Part shown: piece after piece, positions 25,427 to 33,950 of the stretch
Position numbering within the stretch: position 1 is the first letter of the stretch
Layout: every line of letters begins with the position of its first letter
DNA from: Virgisporangium aurantiacum
GTDB taxonomy: Bacteria > Actinomycetota > Actinomycetes > Mycobacteriales > Micromonosporaceae
Direction: 5' to 3'
DNA length: 64,000 nt
NCBI RefSeq assembly: GCF_016863635.1
Contig: NZ_BOPG01000071.1
Location: 62,001-126,000 of the forward strand
Program-made: the position numbers and the translations under genes
Notes under the pieces: model-generated
What the model was told of the DNA's origin: nothing
Databases searched by the model: none
What the model saw: the letters and a program-made list of their open reading frames with translations, nothing else

Positions 25427-26739
25427 TCGGCGTCAGCCTGGCCCTGATCCGCGCCGGCGGCTGGCCCCGCATGGTGCTCCTCGCGACGTGCACCGCGGTG
25501 GTCAGCGGGCTCCTGCTGGTGGTCGTCGCGATCCTGCGGCTACCCGCCGAGCCCACCGAGTCGCTGTTCGCGCTGGTGTACGAGCCGGGCCTGCGCGGGG
25601 GCACCGCATTCGGCACAGCCATGCTGTGCGTGCCGGCGCTTCTGTTGCTGCACCAGGCCGTGCGGCTCGGCACGGCCGCGCGGGAGCGCCGGCTCGCGTC
25701 GCTGCGCCTCGCCGGCGCGACGCCGGGCGACGTCCGCGCGATCGGAGCGATCGAGGTGACCGTCCCCGCGTTCGTCGGCAGCGTCGCGGGAATCGGCGTC
25801 TACGGCCTGCTGCGCGTCCTGTTCGGGGGGAGTGCCGCGTACGTCCGGCTCGTGCCCACCACCGTGGCTCCGTCCGGGTGGCAGGTGGGTCTGGTCGTCC
25901 TCGGCGTCACAGGGCTCGGCCTGGCGGTGGGCCTGTTCGCATCCCGGCGAATGGTGGTCACGCCGCTCGGCGTGACCCGGCGGCAGGCCCCGCCGCCGCC
26001 GCGGCCGTGGGGGGCGTTGCTCATGCTCGCCGCCCTCGGCGGCGCTGTGCTCTCCACGTTCACCACGAGAATGTCCCGCCAGGTCGACCAGCTGATCATC
26101 CTGGCCATGGTGACGCTGGCGGTGCTCGGCATCGTGAGCCTGGCGCCCTGGTTCGCGTACCGGGCCGGCCGGTTCGTCCTCGGGCGCACCGCCTCGCCCA
26201 CGACGACGCTGGCCGCCGGCCGCGTGGTGGCAGAACCGCGGGCGGTGGGGCGGGCGGCGGCCGCCGTCGGCGGCATCGCGCTGGTCGCCGGCGGCGCCGG
26301 CGCGCACCTGGACGACGTCGTGCGGCCGGCCGACAGCGACACCTTCTTCAGGGTGTCCTACCTGCTGGTGGCGCTGCTGTTGCTGACGGCTCTGCTGCTG
26401 GTCGTCGGCACGCTCGTCGTGCACTCGGTGGAGTCGCTGCTGGACCGCAAGCGCTCGATCGCCGCGCTGGCCGCGCTCGGCACGTCGCCCAGGGAGTTGG
26501 AGCGGGTCCAGTTCGCCGAGATCGCGCTCGCGTCCATGCCGGTGGCGGCGGCCGGTGCGCTGATCGGCTCGGTCGCGATGGGCGTCCCCACACTCACGTC
26601 GCCGTTGTCGATCGCCCTGCCGTTGGTGACGATCGCGGTCGTCCTCGGCCTGCTGTGGCTCGCGGCCGAACTGGCGGTGCGCGCCACCCGGCCATGGGTG
26701 CGCCGCGCCACGGCGGTGGACAACCTGCGCACGCCCTGA
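25423..26739 (+). CDS. FtsX-like ABC transporter permease
   Basis: A 438-residue membrane protein with about eight hydrophobic segments in two groups, including GLLLVVVAILRL near the start, a middle group of helices around 100-240, and a C-terminal FtsX-type block with RKRSIAALAALGTSPRELER, the typical coupling segment. It forms the membrane part of the exporter with the overlapping ATPase. The substrate is unknown; likely an antimicrobial, lipid or peptide. It is followed after a short gap by a secreted protein on the same strand. Confidence 0.92.
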   Translation: MIGVSLALIRAGGWPRMVLLATCTAVVSGLLLVVVAILRLPAEPTESLFALVYEPGLRGGTAFGTAMLCVPALLLLHQAVRLGTAARERRLASLRLAGATPGDVRAIGAIEVTVPAFVGSVAGIGVYGLLRVLFGGSAAYVRLVPTTVAPSGWQVGLVVLGVTGLGLAVGLFASRRMVVTPLGVTRRQAPPPPRPWGALLMLAALGGAVLSTFTTRMSRQVDQLIILAMVTLAVLGIVSLAPWFAYRAGRFVLGRTASPTTTLAAGRVVAEPRAVGRAAAAVGGIALVAGGAGAHLDDVVRPADSDTFFRVSYLLVALLLLTALLLVVGTLVVHSVESLLDRKRSIAALAALGTSPRELERVQFAEIALASMPVAAAGALIGSVAMGVPTLTSPLSIALPLVTIAVVLGLLWLAAELAVRATRPWVRRATAVDNLRTP

Positions 26740-26780
26740 TCCGGTGGGAACCGCGTGCGCTGTCCTTCCGTCGAACGGAC

Positions 26781-27680
26781 ATGAGGACACTGACGGGGAC
26801 CGGGGCGGTGTTCGCCGCGGGTCTGCTGCTGTTTGCCGGAGACGTGGGAAGCGCCGGCCGCGACGCCGGTGCGGCACCCACCGCGCCGTCGGCCTCCGCG
26901 CCGGCTGCCTACCCGAGGAACCTGATCCCGGACGGGTACACCGGTCGCTTCCGGATCGGGGCGATGGTTCTGCAGGACGAGCACCACGGCCCGCAGTTGT
27001 GCGTCGCTGCCTTCACCTCGAACCCGCCGCAGTGCGGCGGGCTCGACATTCCCAACTGGAGCTGGGACGGTCTGCCTTCTGAGACCGCCGCGGCGACCAA
27101 GTGGGGCAGCTACGTGCTCATAGGCACGGTCGACGGCACCACCTTCCGGCTCACCGAGCCGGCGCGGGCCGCGACGGACGACGACCGCGGCCTGTTCCGG
27201 CAACGACTTTGGCCCGGCTCTTCCATTCCCTGTCCGACTCCGGCCGGGGGATGGCGGCCGGTCGACCCGGCCCGCACCACGCACGAGGCGTTCGCGGCGG
27301 CCTACGGCATGGTCAACGCCCAGCCCGACTACGCCGGTTCGTGGCTGGGACGGTTGACGCCGCCCGACGGGACGAACGATCCGGACAAGGTCGTGCTCGT
27401 CGTCCGGTTCACCGGGGACCTGGCCCGGCACGAGGTCGAGATCCGTGCCGCGTACGGCGGCGCGATATGCGTGACCGCAGCCGAACGCTCGATGGCCGAA
27501 CTCACCAGGATCCAGGTGGACGAGGCCAGCGAGCCGGGGACGACGTCCTCCGTCGACCCCGTCACCGGCATCCTCGGGATCGAGGTCTTCGTGGGGACCC
27601 AGGCACGGCAACGCGAACTGGACGCCAGATACGGCCCGGGGGTGATCGTCCTCACCGGGCTGCTCATACCGATCGACTGA
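26781..27680 (+). CDS. Secreted protein of unknown function
   Basis: A 299-residue protein with a Sec-type signal (RTLTGTGAVFAAGLLLFAG) followed by an Ala/Pro/Ser linker and a domain starting at about residue 45 (NLIPDGYTGRFRIGAMVL). It has four or more cysteines (QLCVAAF, PQCGGL, IPCPTP, AICVTA), probably as disulphides. No family recognised. ATG 26781 lies 41 nt after the permease stop, so it may be cotranscribed with the exporter, but its own promoter cannot be excluded. Confidence 0.8.
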   Translation: MRTLTGTGAVFAAGLLLFAGDVGSAGRDAGAAPTAPSASAPAAYPRNLIPDGYTGRFRIGAMVLQDEHHGPQLCVAAFTSNPPQCGGLDIPNWSWDGLPSETAAATKWGSYVLIGTVDGTTFRLTEPARAATDDDRGLFRQRLWPGSSIPCPTPAGGWRPVDPARTTHEAFAAAYGMVNAQPDYAGSWLGRLTPPDGTNDPDKVVLVVRFTGDLARHEVEIRAAYGGAICVTAAERSMAELTRIQVDEASEPGTTSSVDPVTGILGIEVFVGTQARQRELDARYGPGVIVLTGLLIPID

Positions 27681-27687
27681 CCGATCG

Positions 27688-27807
27688 TCAGGCTGACAGG
27701 GCGCCGGTGAGACGTTCCAGCCGGTTGGCCACCCGGGTGAGCTCCCGGACCTGTCCCGCGAGCGCCGAGGGTGAACGGATCTCCAACCGTGCCCATTCCG
27801 CCGTCAC
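27688..27807 (-). CDS. Small 39-residue ORF coupled to the glycosyltransferase
   Basis: A GTG overlaps the glycosyltransferase stop as GTGA, and the frame gives 39 codons with high third-position GC: VTAEWARLEIRSPSALAG, then VRELTRVANRLERLTGALSA. The second half would form an amphipathic helix. A GGAGG-like box lies in the end of the glycosyltransferase gene. It may be a real microprotein or the tail of a lost gene; no family recognised. Confidence 0.45.
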   Translation of the reverse strand: MTAEWARLEIRSPSALAGQVRELTRVANRLERLTGALSA

Positions 27808-29135
27808 CTCCGGTCATGCGTCGGCGAGTCGCGGTGCGTGCGGCCGGCGCCCTCGGCGGGGATCAACCCGTCGACGATGTCGGCGAGGTGGTGGACGCCG
27901 CGGGTGGTGGCCATGCGTTGGGCGATGCGGCGTGCGGCGTCGCGGTACCGGTGGTCGTCGAGCACGGTGCGAACGGCGTCGCGGATCGCGGCGGGGGTCG
28001 GGGTTTCGGTCCGGAGCCGACGCCCGACACCCGCCCAGGCGACCCGGGCGTTGACTTCGGGTTTGTCTTCGTGGGTGCCGGCGGCCACGATCGGCACGCC
28101 GTAGCGCAGGGCGTACTGCACGCCGCCGTACCCGCCGTTGGTGACGTAGACATCGGTCCTGGGCAGGAGGTCGTCGTAGGGCAGGAACTCGGCCGCCCGC
28201 GCGTTGGCGGGCAGCGGCGGCAGCGACCCGATGGGGCGCCCGCCGGTGGCGACGGCGATCAGCACGTCCTCTTCGGCGAGGCCCTCCAGCGCCGGTGCGA
28301 TCAGCTGTCCGTAGTCGTTGTTGGCGGCGGTGCCCTGGGTGAGGTGGACGACGGGTCGCGAGCCGTCGAGTTCGGCCCACCACGGCGGAAGGGGCGCCTG
28401 CGAGCCCGACGCCGAGATCGGTCCCGCGAAGTGCAGGGTGGCGGGGGCATCCGAGCGCGGGTACTCGAACTCGGGCACGGTGAACTGCACGATCGCCTCG
28501 GCGTGCCGCGGCCAGTCGAGCACCGCGAAGGGAATCGAGCGGCCGTGCAACTGATGGAAGATCTGCTCGGCGATCCGCTCGACCGGCGGAAACACCAGCT
28601 TGCGGGTGATCGTGGCGAGGAACCCGTTGCGCAGCCGGCCGAGCGGGCCGCGCAACGGGGTGAGCCCCATGCCGAAGGGCGCCGTGTCGCGGCTGGAGAT
28701 CGGCAGCGGAAAGATGCCGCACACCACGATCGGCGGCCGCACGCCGAGCGGGTGACCCAGCAGGAACGCACCGCCCACGAACGCCGGGTCGATCAGCAAC
28801 ACGTCGGCCGGTTCGGCGGCGTGCGCCGCCATCACGGCATCGTGTTGGGGCAGCCCGGGGCGGACGAAGACGTGCTCGATGTCGTGGGCGACCGCCTTCG
28901 TGCCTTTCAAGGCGGCGCGCCCGGGAAACGTCTCGTTCCAGTTCTGCCGGTCGTCGAAGTCGGCGTCGGCCGGCAGCGGCACATGCGCGGCGCCGGTGGC
29001 CCCGACCCGTTCGGCGAATCGGGATCCGGTGATGAACCGCACCCGGTCGCCCCGCCCGGCCAGATGCCGCGCGACCGCCAGCAGCGGGGTGACGTGCCCG
29101 TGGATGGGCATGGTGGCGATGATGATCGACGACAT
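27804..29135 (-). CDS. MGT-family glycosyltransferase (macrolide/UGT type)
   Basis: A 443-residue GT1-family glycosyltransferase. The N-domain starts SSIIIATMPIHGHVTPLLAV, with His in the catalytic base position (HGH). The C-domain has the nucleotide-sugar loop region VVHLTQGTAAN, VTNGGYGGVQYALRYGVPIV and AGTHEDKPEVNARV, matching the donor-binding signature. Members attach glucose or deoxysugars to macrolides, flavonoids and other drugs, giving self-protection or product tailoring. ATG 29135 gives the family start; 16 extra upstream codons are not conserved. A TetR gene is divergent, with an AT-rich operator region between. Confidence 0.92.
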   Translation of the reverse strand: MSSIIIATMPIHGHVTPLLAVARHLAGRGDRVRFITGSRFAERVGATGAAHVPLPADADFDDRQNWNETFPGRAALKGTKAVAHDIEHVFVRPGLPQHDAVMAAHAAEPADVLLIDPAFVGGAFLLGHPLGVRPPIVVCGIFPLPISSRDTAPFGMGLTPLRGPLGRLRNGFLATITRKLVFPPVERIAEQIFHQLHGRSIPFAVLDWPRHAEAIVQFTVPEFEYPRSDAPATLHFAGPISASGSQAPLPPWWAELDGSRPVVHLTQGTAANNDYGQLIAPALEGLAEEDVLIAVATGGRPIGSLPPLPANARAAEFLPYDDLLPRTDVYVTNGGYGGVQYALRYGVPIVAAGTHEDKPEVNARVAWAGVGRRLRTETPTPAAIRDAVRTVLDDHRYRDAARRIAQRMATTRGVHHLADIVDGLIPAEGAGRTHRDSPTHDRR

Positions 29136-29188
29136 GACGACGCCTCTCCGCGGCCACGAAAGATCGGATACATTAGGACCCATGGAGC

Positions 29189-29211
29189 AGTATTCATCTG
29201 TACGCGATACT
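29189..29211. promoter_or_regulatory. Putative TetR operator
   Basis: AGTAT at 29189-29193 and ATACT at 29207-29211 are inverted with a 13-nt spacer in an AT-rich patch between the divergent glycosyltransferase and TetR genes. A second palindrome, ACTAGT, overlaps the right arm. Weak arms, so tentative. Confidence 0.35.
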
Positions 29212-29218
29212 AGTCAAT

Positions 29219-29869
29219 ATGTCGGGCGCTGAGACCCGCCCCCGCGCCTACCGGTCCGAGCTTCGCCAGCAGCAGGCGGCGCAGACCCGCAGGCGCATCA
29301 TCGAAGCCGCCATCGAGGAGTTCAGCCACCACGGCTACCAGGCCGCCACGCTCGCGCAGATCGCCAAGCGAGCCGGTGTCTCGATCGAGACGGTGCAGAA
29401 ACAGGGTCCCAAGACCGCACTCCTGTGGGCCGCGGTCGAGGTCGCCTCGTTCGGTGTCGAAGGACGCGGCCTCGACTTCCTCACCACCGGCTACGGCATG
29501 GCCATGCTCAAGATCCCCGATCCGGACGGGTTCGCGACGTTCATCGGCGAAACGTTCCTCGTGCTCAACGAGCCGACGGCCGGCGTCTGGACCGCGGTCA
29601 CCGGTGTGGCTCCCGCAGACAGTGAACTGCGCGGCCAGTTCGTCGAGCGGCTCGCCGAGATCAGGGAGCAGGTCGAGAACGTCCTGCGCGTCGTGGCGGA
29701 GCGGGGTTGGCTGCGCACCGACGTGCCCTTCGACGACCTGGTCGAGGCGTTCTGCGTCATCATCAGCGTCGAGACCTACGTGCGCTTCGTCCGCCTGGAC
29801 GGCAGGTCACCCGGGCAGTACAAGGCGTTTCTGACGCGAACCGTCCGCGACACGATCCTCCGGCGCTGA
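29219..29869 (+). CDS. TetR-family transcriptional regulator
   Basis: A 216-residue TetR/AcrR repressor. The helix-turn-helix domain is at about 15-70: RRRIIEAAIEEFSHHGYQAA, then LAQIAKRAGVSIETVQKQGP. The C-terminal ligand domain is helical with IREQVENVLRVVAERGWL. It starts 83 nt from the divergent glycosyltransferase, which it probably represses until the glycosylated drug or a similar compound binds. The Gln-Lys-Gln-Gly recognition segment differs from the common TLYYHF type. Confidence 0.92.
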   Translation: MSGAETRPRAYRSELRQQQAAQTRRRIIEAAIEEFSHHGYQAATLAQIAKRAGVSIETVQKQGPKTALLWAAVEVASFGVEGRGLDFLTTGYGMAMLKIPDPDGFATFIGETFLVLNEPTAGVWTAVTGVAPADSELRGQFVERLAEIREQVENVLRVVAERGWLRTDVPFDDLVEAFCVIISVETYVRFVRLDGRSPGQYKAFLTRTVRDTILRR

Positions 29870-29892
29870 CCCGGCAGGCGCGAGCGACGGCA

Positions 29893-30951
29893 TCATCGAT
29901 CGCCGACGGTCTGCACGGCTGTCGCACCGGACCACGTGAGCACGGCGCCGGCCCAGGTCATCCCGGCCCCGACCGCGGCCAGCAGGACCCGGCTGCCCGC
30001 GACGAGCTGGCCGCGCGCGCACGCGGCGGCCAGGGCGTACGGCACGCAGGCCGCGCCCACGTTGCCGATCTCGTCCGCGACGATGACCAGCCGCTCCGGT
30101 GGCACGCCGATCTTCGTCGCCACGTTCCGCAGCAGCGACGGATTGGGCTGGTGGGCCACCACCAGGTCGATGTCGGCCAGTTGCAGCCGCTGCGCCCTCA
30201 GGCAACTGTCCACAATGGACGGCAGCCGCGCCGCGATGAAATCGCCCACGGCCCGCCCGTCCATGCGGACGGCGTGCGCCCGCTCGTGCAGCGAACGATC
30301 GCTGGCCGGCATCCGGCTGCCGCCGGCCGGGATGTTTACCAGATCGACGAGGGTGCCGTCCGAGCCCAACTCGAAACCGGCGAACCCGGTGCCGGCCGGC
30401 ACCGGCCCGAGCACCGCCGCCGCGGCGCCGTCGCCGAAGAGGACCGCGGTGGACCGGTCGGCCGGGTTCAGGAACTTGGACAACACCTCCACCCCGACCA
30501 CGACCGCGTGGCCGCCCTGTCCGCCGTTCTGTCCGCCGTTCTGCCCGGCGCGCAGCCAGTCGTGCGCCACCTTGGCCGCGAACAGCCAGCCCGAGCAGGC
30601 GGCCGTGACGTCCATCGCGACCGCATTCCGGGCCCCGACGGCCGCTTGCACCCGGCAGGCCGTGGCCGGACCCAGCTCGTCCGGGGTGGAGGTGGCCAGC
30701 AGCAGGAGGCCGACGTCATCGGCGCTGATGCCGGCGGCACTCAACGCCGCCCGAACCGCGGCGGCGGCGAGGTCGGACGACGCCTCGTGGGGCTCCGCGG
30801 CATGCCGGTTGAGAATGCCGGTCCGCCGCGCGATCCATGCCGGGTCCAGGCCCAGCGGTGCGGCGACCTCGTCGTTGCCGAGCCGGCGGGCCGGCAGGTG
30901 TGTGCCCATGCCCAGCACGCCGATCGCGGACGGTCCGGCGGTCACTGCCAT
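29893..30951 (-). CDS. Ketosynthase III (FabH-like)
   Basis: A 352-residue beta-ketoacyl-ACP synthase III. The catalytic triad is C119 (TAACSGW), H267 (VAHQPN) and N297 (EIGNVGAA). The Cys nucleophile is present, unlike the Ser forms in some polyketide starters. Two motifs match housekeeping FabH, but GNVGAA replaces GNTSAA. A GQNGGQNGGQGG insertion at 136-147 sits in a surface loop. It overlaps the upstream dehydrogenase gene by 10 nt. In context it likely makes or transfers an acyl group for a dedicated metabolite rather than primary fatty acids; a ligase-like CoA ester transfer role is also possible. Confidence 0.9.
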   Translation of the reverse strand: MAVTAGPSAIGVLGMGTHLPARRLGNDEVAAPLGLDPAWIARRTGILNRHAAEPHEASSDLAAAAVRAALSAAGISADDVGLLLLATSTPDELGPATACRVQAAVGARNAVAMDVTAACSGWLFAAKVAHDWLRAGQNGGQNGGQGGHAVVVGVEVLSKFLNPADRSTAVLFGDGAAAAVLGPVPAGTGFAGFELGSDGTLVDLVNIPAGGSRMPASDRSLHERAHAVRMDGRAVGDFIAARLPSIVDSCLRAQRLQLADIDLVVAHQPNPSLLRNVATKIGVPPERLVIVADEIGNVGAACVPYALAAACARGQLVAGSRVLLAAVGAGMTWAGAVLTWSGATAVQTVGDR

Positions 30952-32798
30952 GCCGACACCCCGGCGGCGAGGGCGGCGGCATAGTCGACGGCACCCATCG
31001 GTGACCGCACCAGCTCGTCCGGGAAGCCCATCACGTCCTGCAACAGCGGCAGGTGCGGGACGACCCGGTCGCACAGGTCGTCCTGGACGGCGGGCAGCGA
31101 GCGGGCCACGTCCGGCGCCAGCAGGCCCATGCCCATCAGCGTGGCGGCGTTGCGCCTGGCCTCGGCCACGGCGAACAATCCGGCCAACGGCCGGAGCACG
31201 CCGATCAGCTCGGCGTCGGACACGGCGGCGAGCGTGTCGACGACACTGCCCGCGGCCAGCCGGGTGGCGTACGCCTCGCCCAACTCGCGAGCCTCGTCCA
31301 GAAGCGGGTTCCACCGCTCGAAGGGCTCCCGCGTGGGTTGCTTCTCGAGCTTCCCGCGCAGCTCCGCGGCGAGCAGGTGTTCCTGTGCCCGCGCCAACCG
31401 CAACCACCACCGCGCCGTGCCGATCCGCTCGTGCGCTCCGGGCGCGGCCGGCGCCGCGCCGGATTCCGCCCCGGATTCCTCGGCCAGGGCGCAGCCGGTG
31501 TCCATCGCGATCAGGGCATTGCTGCCGCCCGCGGTGACGAAGGCGGTGGTGAACCCGGCATACCCGGCCAGGCGATTGGCGTCGAGATAGCCGTGCAGAC
31601 CGCTGCGCACCTGACACTCGCCGATGAGACGCGACGCGGTGGCGACCGCGAACCCCTTGAGCGCCGCCAGCGGCCGGCTCACCGAGGCCCACGGAGTAAG
31701 CCGTACCGCGCCGGAATCGCTCGCGCTCGCGTCGGCCGCCTGGGTCCACAACGCCCGCGCGCGGTTGGCGACACACGTGACGGCGAACGCGTCGGCGAGC
31801 GCGGTCAGCAGCGCCCGCCGTTGCGGCTGGTACGCCAGAACCGGCGAGCCGGACGCCATCCGGCCGAGGGAGACCCGACGTGACGAGTGGCGCAGCGCGA
31901 GCACGACGCTCTGCCTGGCGGTTGCCGCGGCCGCGGCGGGCACCGTGGCCCACAGCGCCTGGCCGACGGACAGCGTGCGTTGCAGGCGGCCGTCCGCCGA
32001 GCCGAGGGGATCGTGGAAGACGCCGTCCCGATCGATCGAGGCGCTGTCGCGCAGCCAGCGCCTGAACGGCAGCCGTACGTCCCGGAAGGTGACCAGACAG
32101 TAGTCCAGCGGCAGGGCACCGAGCTCACCCACCGGGCTGAAGCCGACGCCGGGTCGCGCACCGCGGGCGTCGCACAGGTCGACGAGGAACGCGAACACCC
32201 CACAGTCGGCACCGCCGACCAGCAGGCGGGCCAGCACCGCCGCGACCTGCGGCACCGGCGTGTCGACGGCGGCCACGAACTTCGCCGCGCCGGCCTCGGC
32301 GGTGTCCAGGATGAATTCCCGCGCGACCGGGTCGAAGCGGGCGGTGGTGCGGGTCCCGACATGACTGCTGGCCGCCCCGACCTCGGTGACCATGTACGCG
32401 CCCTTGACCCGGCCGGTCTCCAGGTCGCGTAACTCTTCGCTCAGTTCGGCCGGATCGCCGGACAGCGAGAACACCGAGTTGAGGCACAGGGTGTAGTGGG
32501 TCACCAGGCTCATGAACAACGCCGGCTCGGACACCGCGGCCCAGGCGTGCGCGGTGATCAGCCGCTCCGGCTTGTCGAACAGCTCGTGGGCGGGGGGCAT
32601 GCAGCCGGCCACCCGGCCGAGCAGGTGCGCCATCCGCCGGGTCCGGCCACCGGCGCCGGCGTCCATCGCGGCACCGGCACGGTGTGCGGCGTCGGGCGGT
32701 GCGGTCAGGGCGGCCAGGAGTCGCTCGTGCAGTGCCGGGTCGTCGGTGCCGTGGACGATGTGGGCGAGTTCGCGTCGGGTCGGGCCAACTTCGGTCAT
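30942..32798 (-). CDS. Acyl-CoA dehydrogenase/oxidase-like flavoprotein
   Basis: A 618-residue protein of the acyl-CoA dehydrogenase/oxidase superfamily. The middle beta-domain has the FAD/substrate stretch RVKGAYMVTEVGAASSHVGT, close to the CYAMTE.GVGS motif of oxidases. The C-terminal helical part includes GYLDANRLAGYAGFTTAFVT, where the catalytic acid would lie, but I cannot fix it. Length exceeds the 380-400 of ordinary dehydrogenases and resembles acyl-CoA oxidases. It overlaps the acyltransferase upstream by 4 nt (ATGA) and the ketosynthase downstream, so the three are coupled. It may desaturate an acyl chain built by this operon. Confidence 0.85.
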   Translation of the reverse strand: MTEVGPTRRELAHIVHGTDDPALHERLLAALTAPPDAAHRAGAAMDAGAGGRTRRMAHLLGRVAGCMPPAHELFDKPERLITAHAWAAVSEPALFMSLVTHYTLCLNSVFSLSGDPAELSEELRDLETGRVKGAYMVTEVGAASSHVGTRTTARFDPVAREFILDTAEAGAAKFVAAVDTPVPQVAAVLARLLVGGADCGVFAFLVDLCDARGARPGVGFSPVGELGALPLDYCLVTFRDVRLPFRRWLRDSASIDRDGVFHDPLGSADGRLQRTLSVGQALWATVPAAAAATARQSVVLALRHSSRRVSLGRMASGSPVLAYQPQRRALLTALADAFAVTCVANRARALWTQAADASASDSGAVRLTPWASVSRPLAALKGFAVATASRLIGECQVRSGLHGYLDANRLAGYAGFTTAFVTAGGSNALIAMDTGCALAEESGAESGAAPAAPGAHERIGTARWWLRLARAQEHLLAAELRGKLEKQPTREPFERWNPLLDEARELGEAYATRLAAGSVVDTLAAVSDAELIGVLRPLAGLFAVAEARRNAATLMGMGLLAPDVARSLPAVQDDLCDRVVPHLPLLQDVMGFPDELVRSPMGAVDYAAALAAGVSAWQ

Positions 32799-33802
32799 GG
32801 ACGGCCCCGAACGGGAACTGCGACGGTGGCCGGTGACGGGGTCGAGAAGATGGCCGGCTCGGCGAGCGTCGGATGCGCGGTCACCGGACCGAGCACGCGA
32901 CGCACGCTGCGGAGCAGTGAGCGGCCGGTGCCCGCGTCGAGGAACACCGCGCCGTCGACGGCGACCTGCCGCAGGACGTCCGGAACCCGGGCCGGACGCA
33001 CGAGGCCGTCGACGAGGGCGCCGTGCAGGTCGTCCGTCGACCGGTAGGACCGGCCGGCCACGGCCGAGTACAACGGCACGCGCGGATGGTCGATCGGGAT
33101 GTCGCGAATGGCCGTCAACAGTTCGGCGGCCCGCGGCGCCAGGCCGGGATGGTGCGAGGTGAACGGCAGCGGCAGCCGGGCGGACCTCAGACCGAGCCCG
33201 GCGGCCAGCCGTTCCACGGCCGACAGCTGCTCCACCGGGCCGGCGACGACGGTGCTCGCGTCGTCGTTGACGCAGGCCACCACCACGTCGTCCGCGTCCG
33301 CCGCACGCAGCAGTTCGCCCGCACGCGCCTCACCCGCGCCGAGTGCCGTCAGCCCGCCGACACACCGGCGGAGCGTGCGGGCCAGGTGCACGGTGAGCCG
33401 CGCACCGTCGGCGATGGTCACGGCACCGGTCGCGGCCAGGGCGGGCAGCTCGCCGAAACTCACGGCGAGCACGCGGTCCGGGGCCCGTCCCACCGAGCAC
33501 AGCGCGGCGTGGACCGCGACCGATGAGCCGTACTGGACCAGCAGCGACACCTCCAGCGATGCCTCGTGCAGGCCGCCCGCCCCCACCTCCAGCCACGGCC
33601 GCACCGGGCCGACACCGTGTTCCCGTCCCACCGCGTCGACCTGTTCGAACACGAGCTCCACCGCCTCGCACACGGCCGGGTACGAAGCGGCGGCCGTGGT
33701 CAACGCGCGGATGTCGAAGTCGCCCTGCCCCGGGAAGAGAAGCGTCGTATCCAGGGGATCCTCCACTGTCGATCGATGGCGAGCCTGCTTCCGGCCGAGC
33801 AT
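32795..33802 (-). CDS. Stand-alone acyltransferase (FabD/PKS-AT-like), variant GHSxG
   Basis: A 335-residue acyltransferase of the malonyl/acyl-CoA:ACP type. LLFPGQGDFD is the N-terminal oxyanion motif. The nucleophile is S115, but the usual GHSxGE is AVSFGE, so the His before Ser is Val. The catalytic His is probably H217 or H218 (FTSHHPG). The YASH-type selectivity motif reads YSAV, and no Arg that would hold malonyl carboxylate is evident at the usual place, so it may load a non-carboxylated acyl group. First gene of the operon. ATG 33802 and GTG 33766 are both possible starts. No ACP is found nearby. Confidence 0.85.
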   Translation of the reverse strand: MLGRKQARHRSTVEDPLDTTLLFPGQGDFDIRALTTAAASYPAVCEAVELVFEQVDAVGREHGVGPVRPWLEVGAGGLHEASLEVSLLVQYGSSVAVHAALCSVGRAPDRVLAVSFGELPALAATGAVTIADGARLTVHLARTLRRCVGGLTALGAGEARAGELLRAADADDVVVACVNDDASTVVAGPVEQLSAVERLAAGLGLRSARLPLPFTSHHPGLAPRAAELLTAIRDIPIDHPRVPLYSAVAGRSYRSTDDLHGALVDGLVRPARVPDVLRQVAVDGAVFLDAGTGRSLLRSVRRVLGPVTAHPTLAEPAIFSTPSPATVAVPVRGRP

Positions 33803-33950
33803 GCCACCGGGTCCTGACGTCGACCTTTCACAGTGCTTTCACGGGAGCGACGCCGGTTACCTGAGCCTTGAGGGTCGAGAAAGGGTCGCGGCCTAGTGTC
33901 CAGGCTCCTGAGTGCTCGGACAGGTACGCACAGTCGGTCGGAGAGACCAC

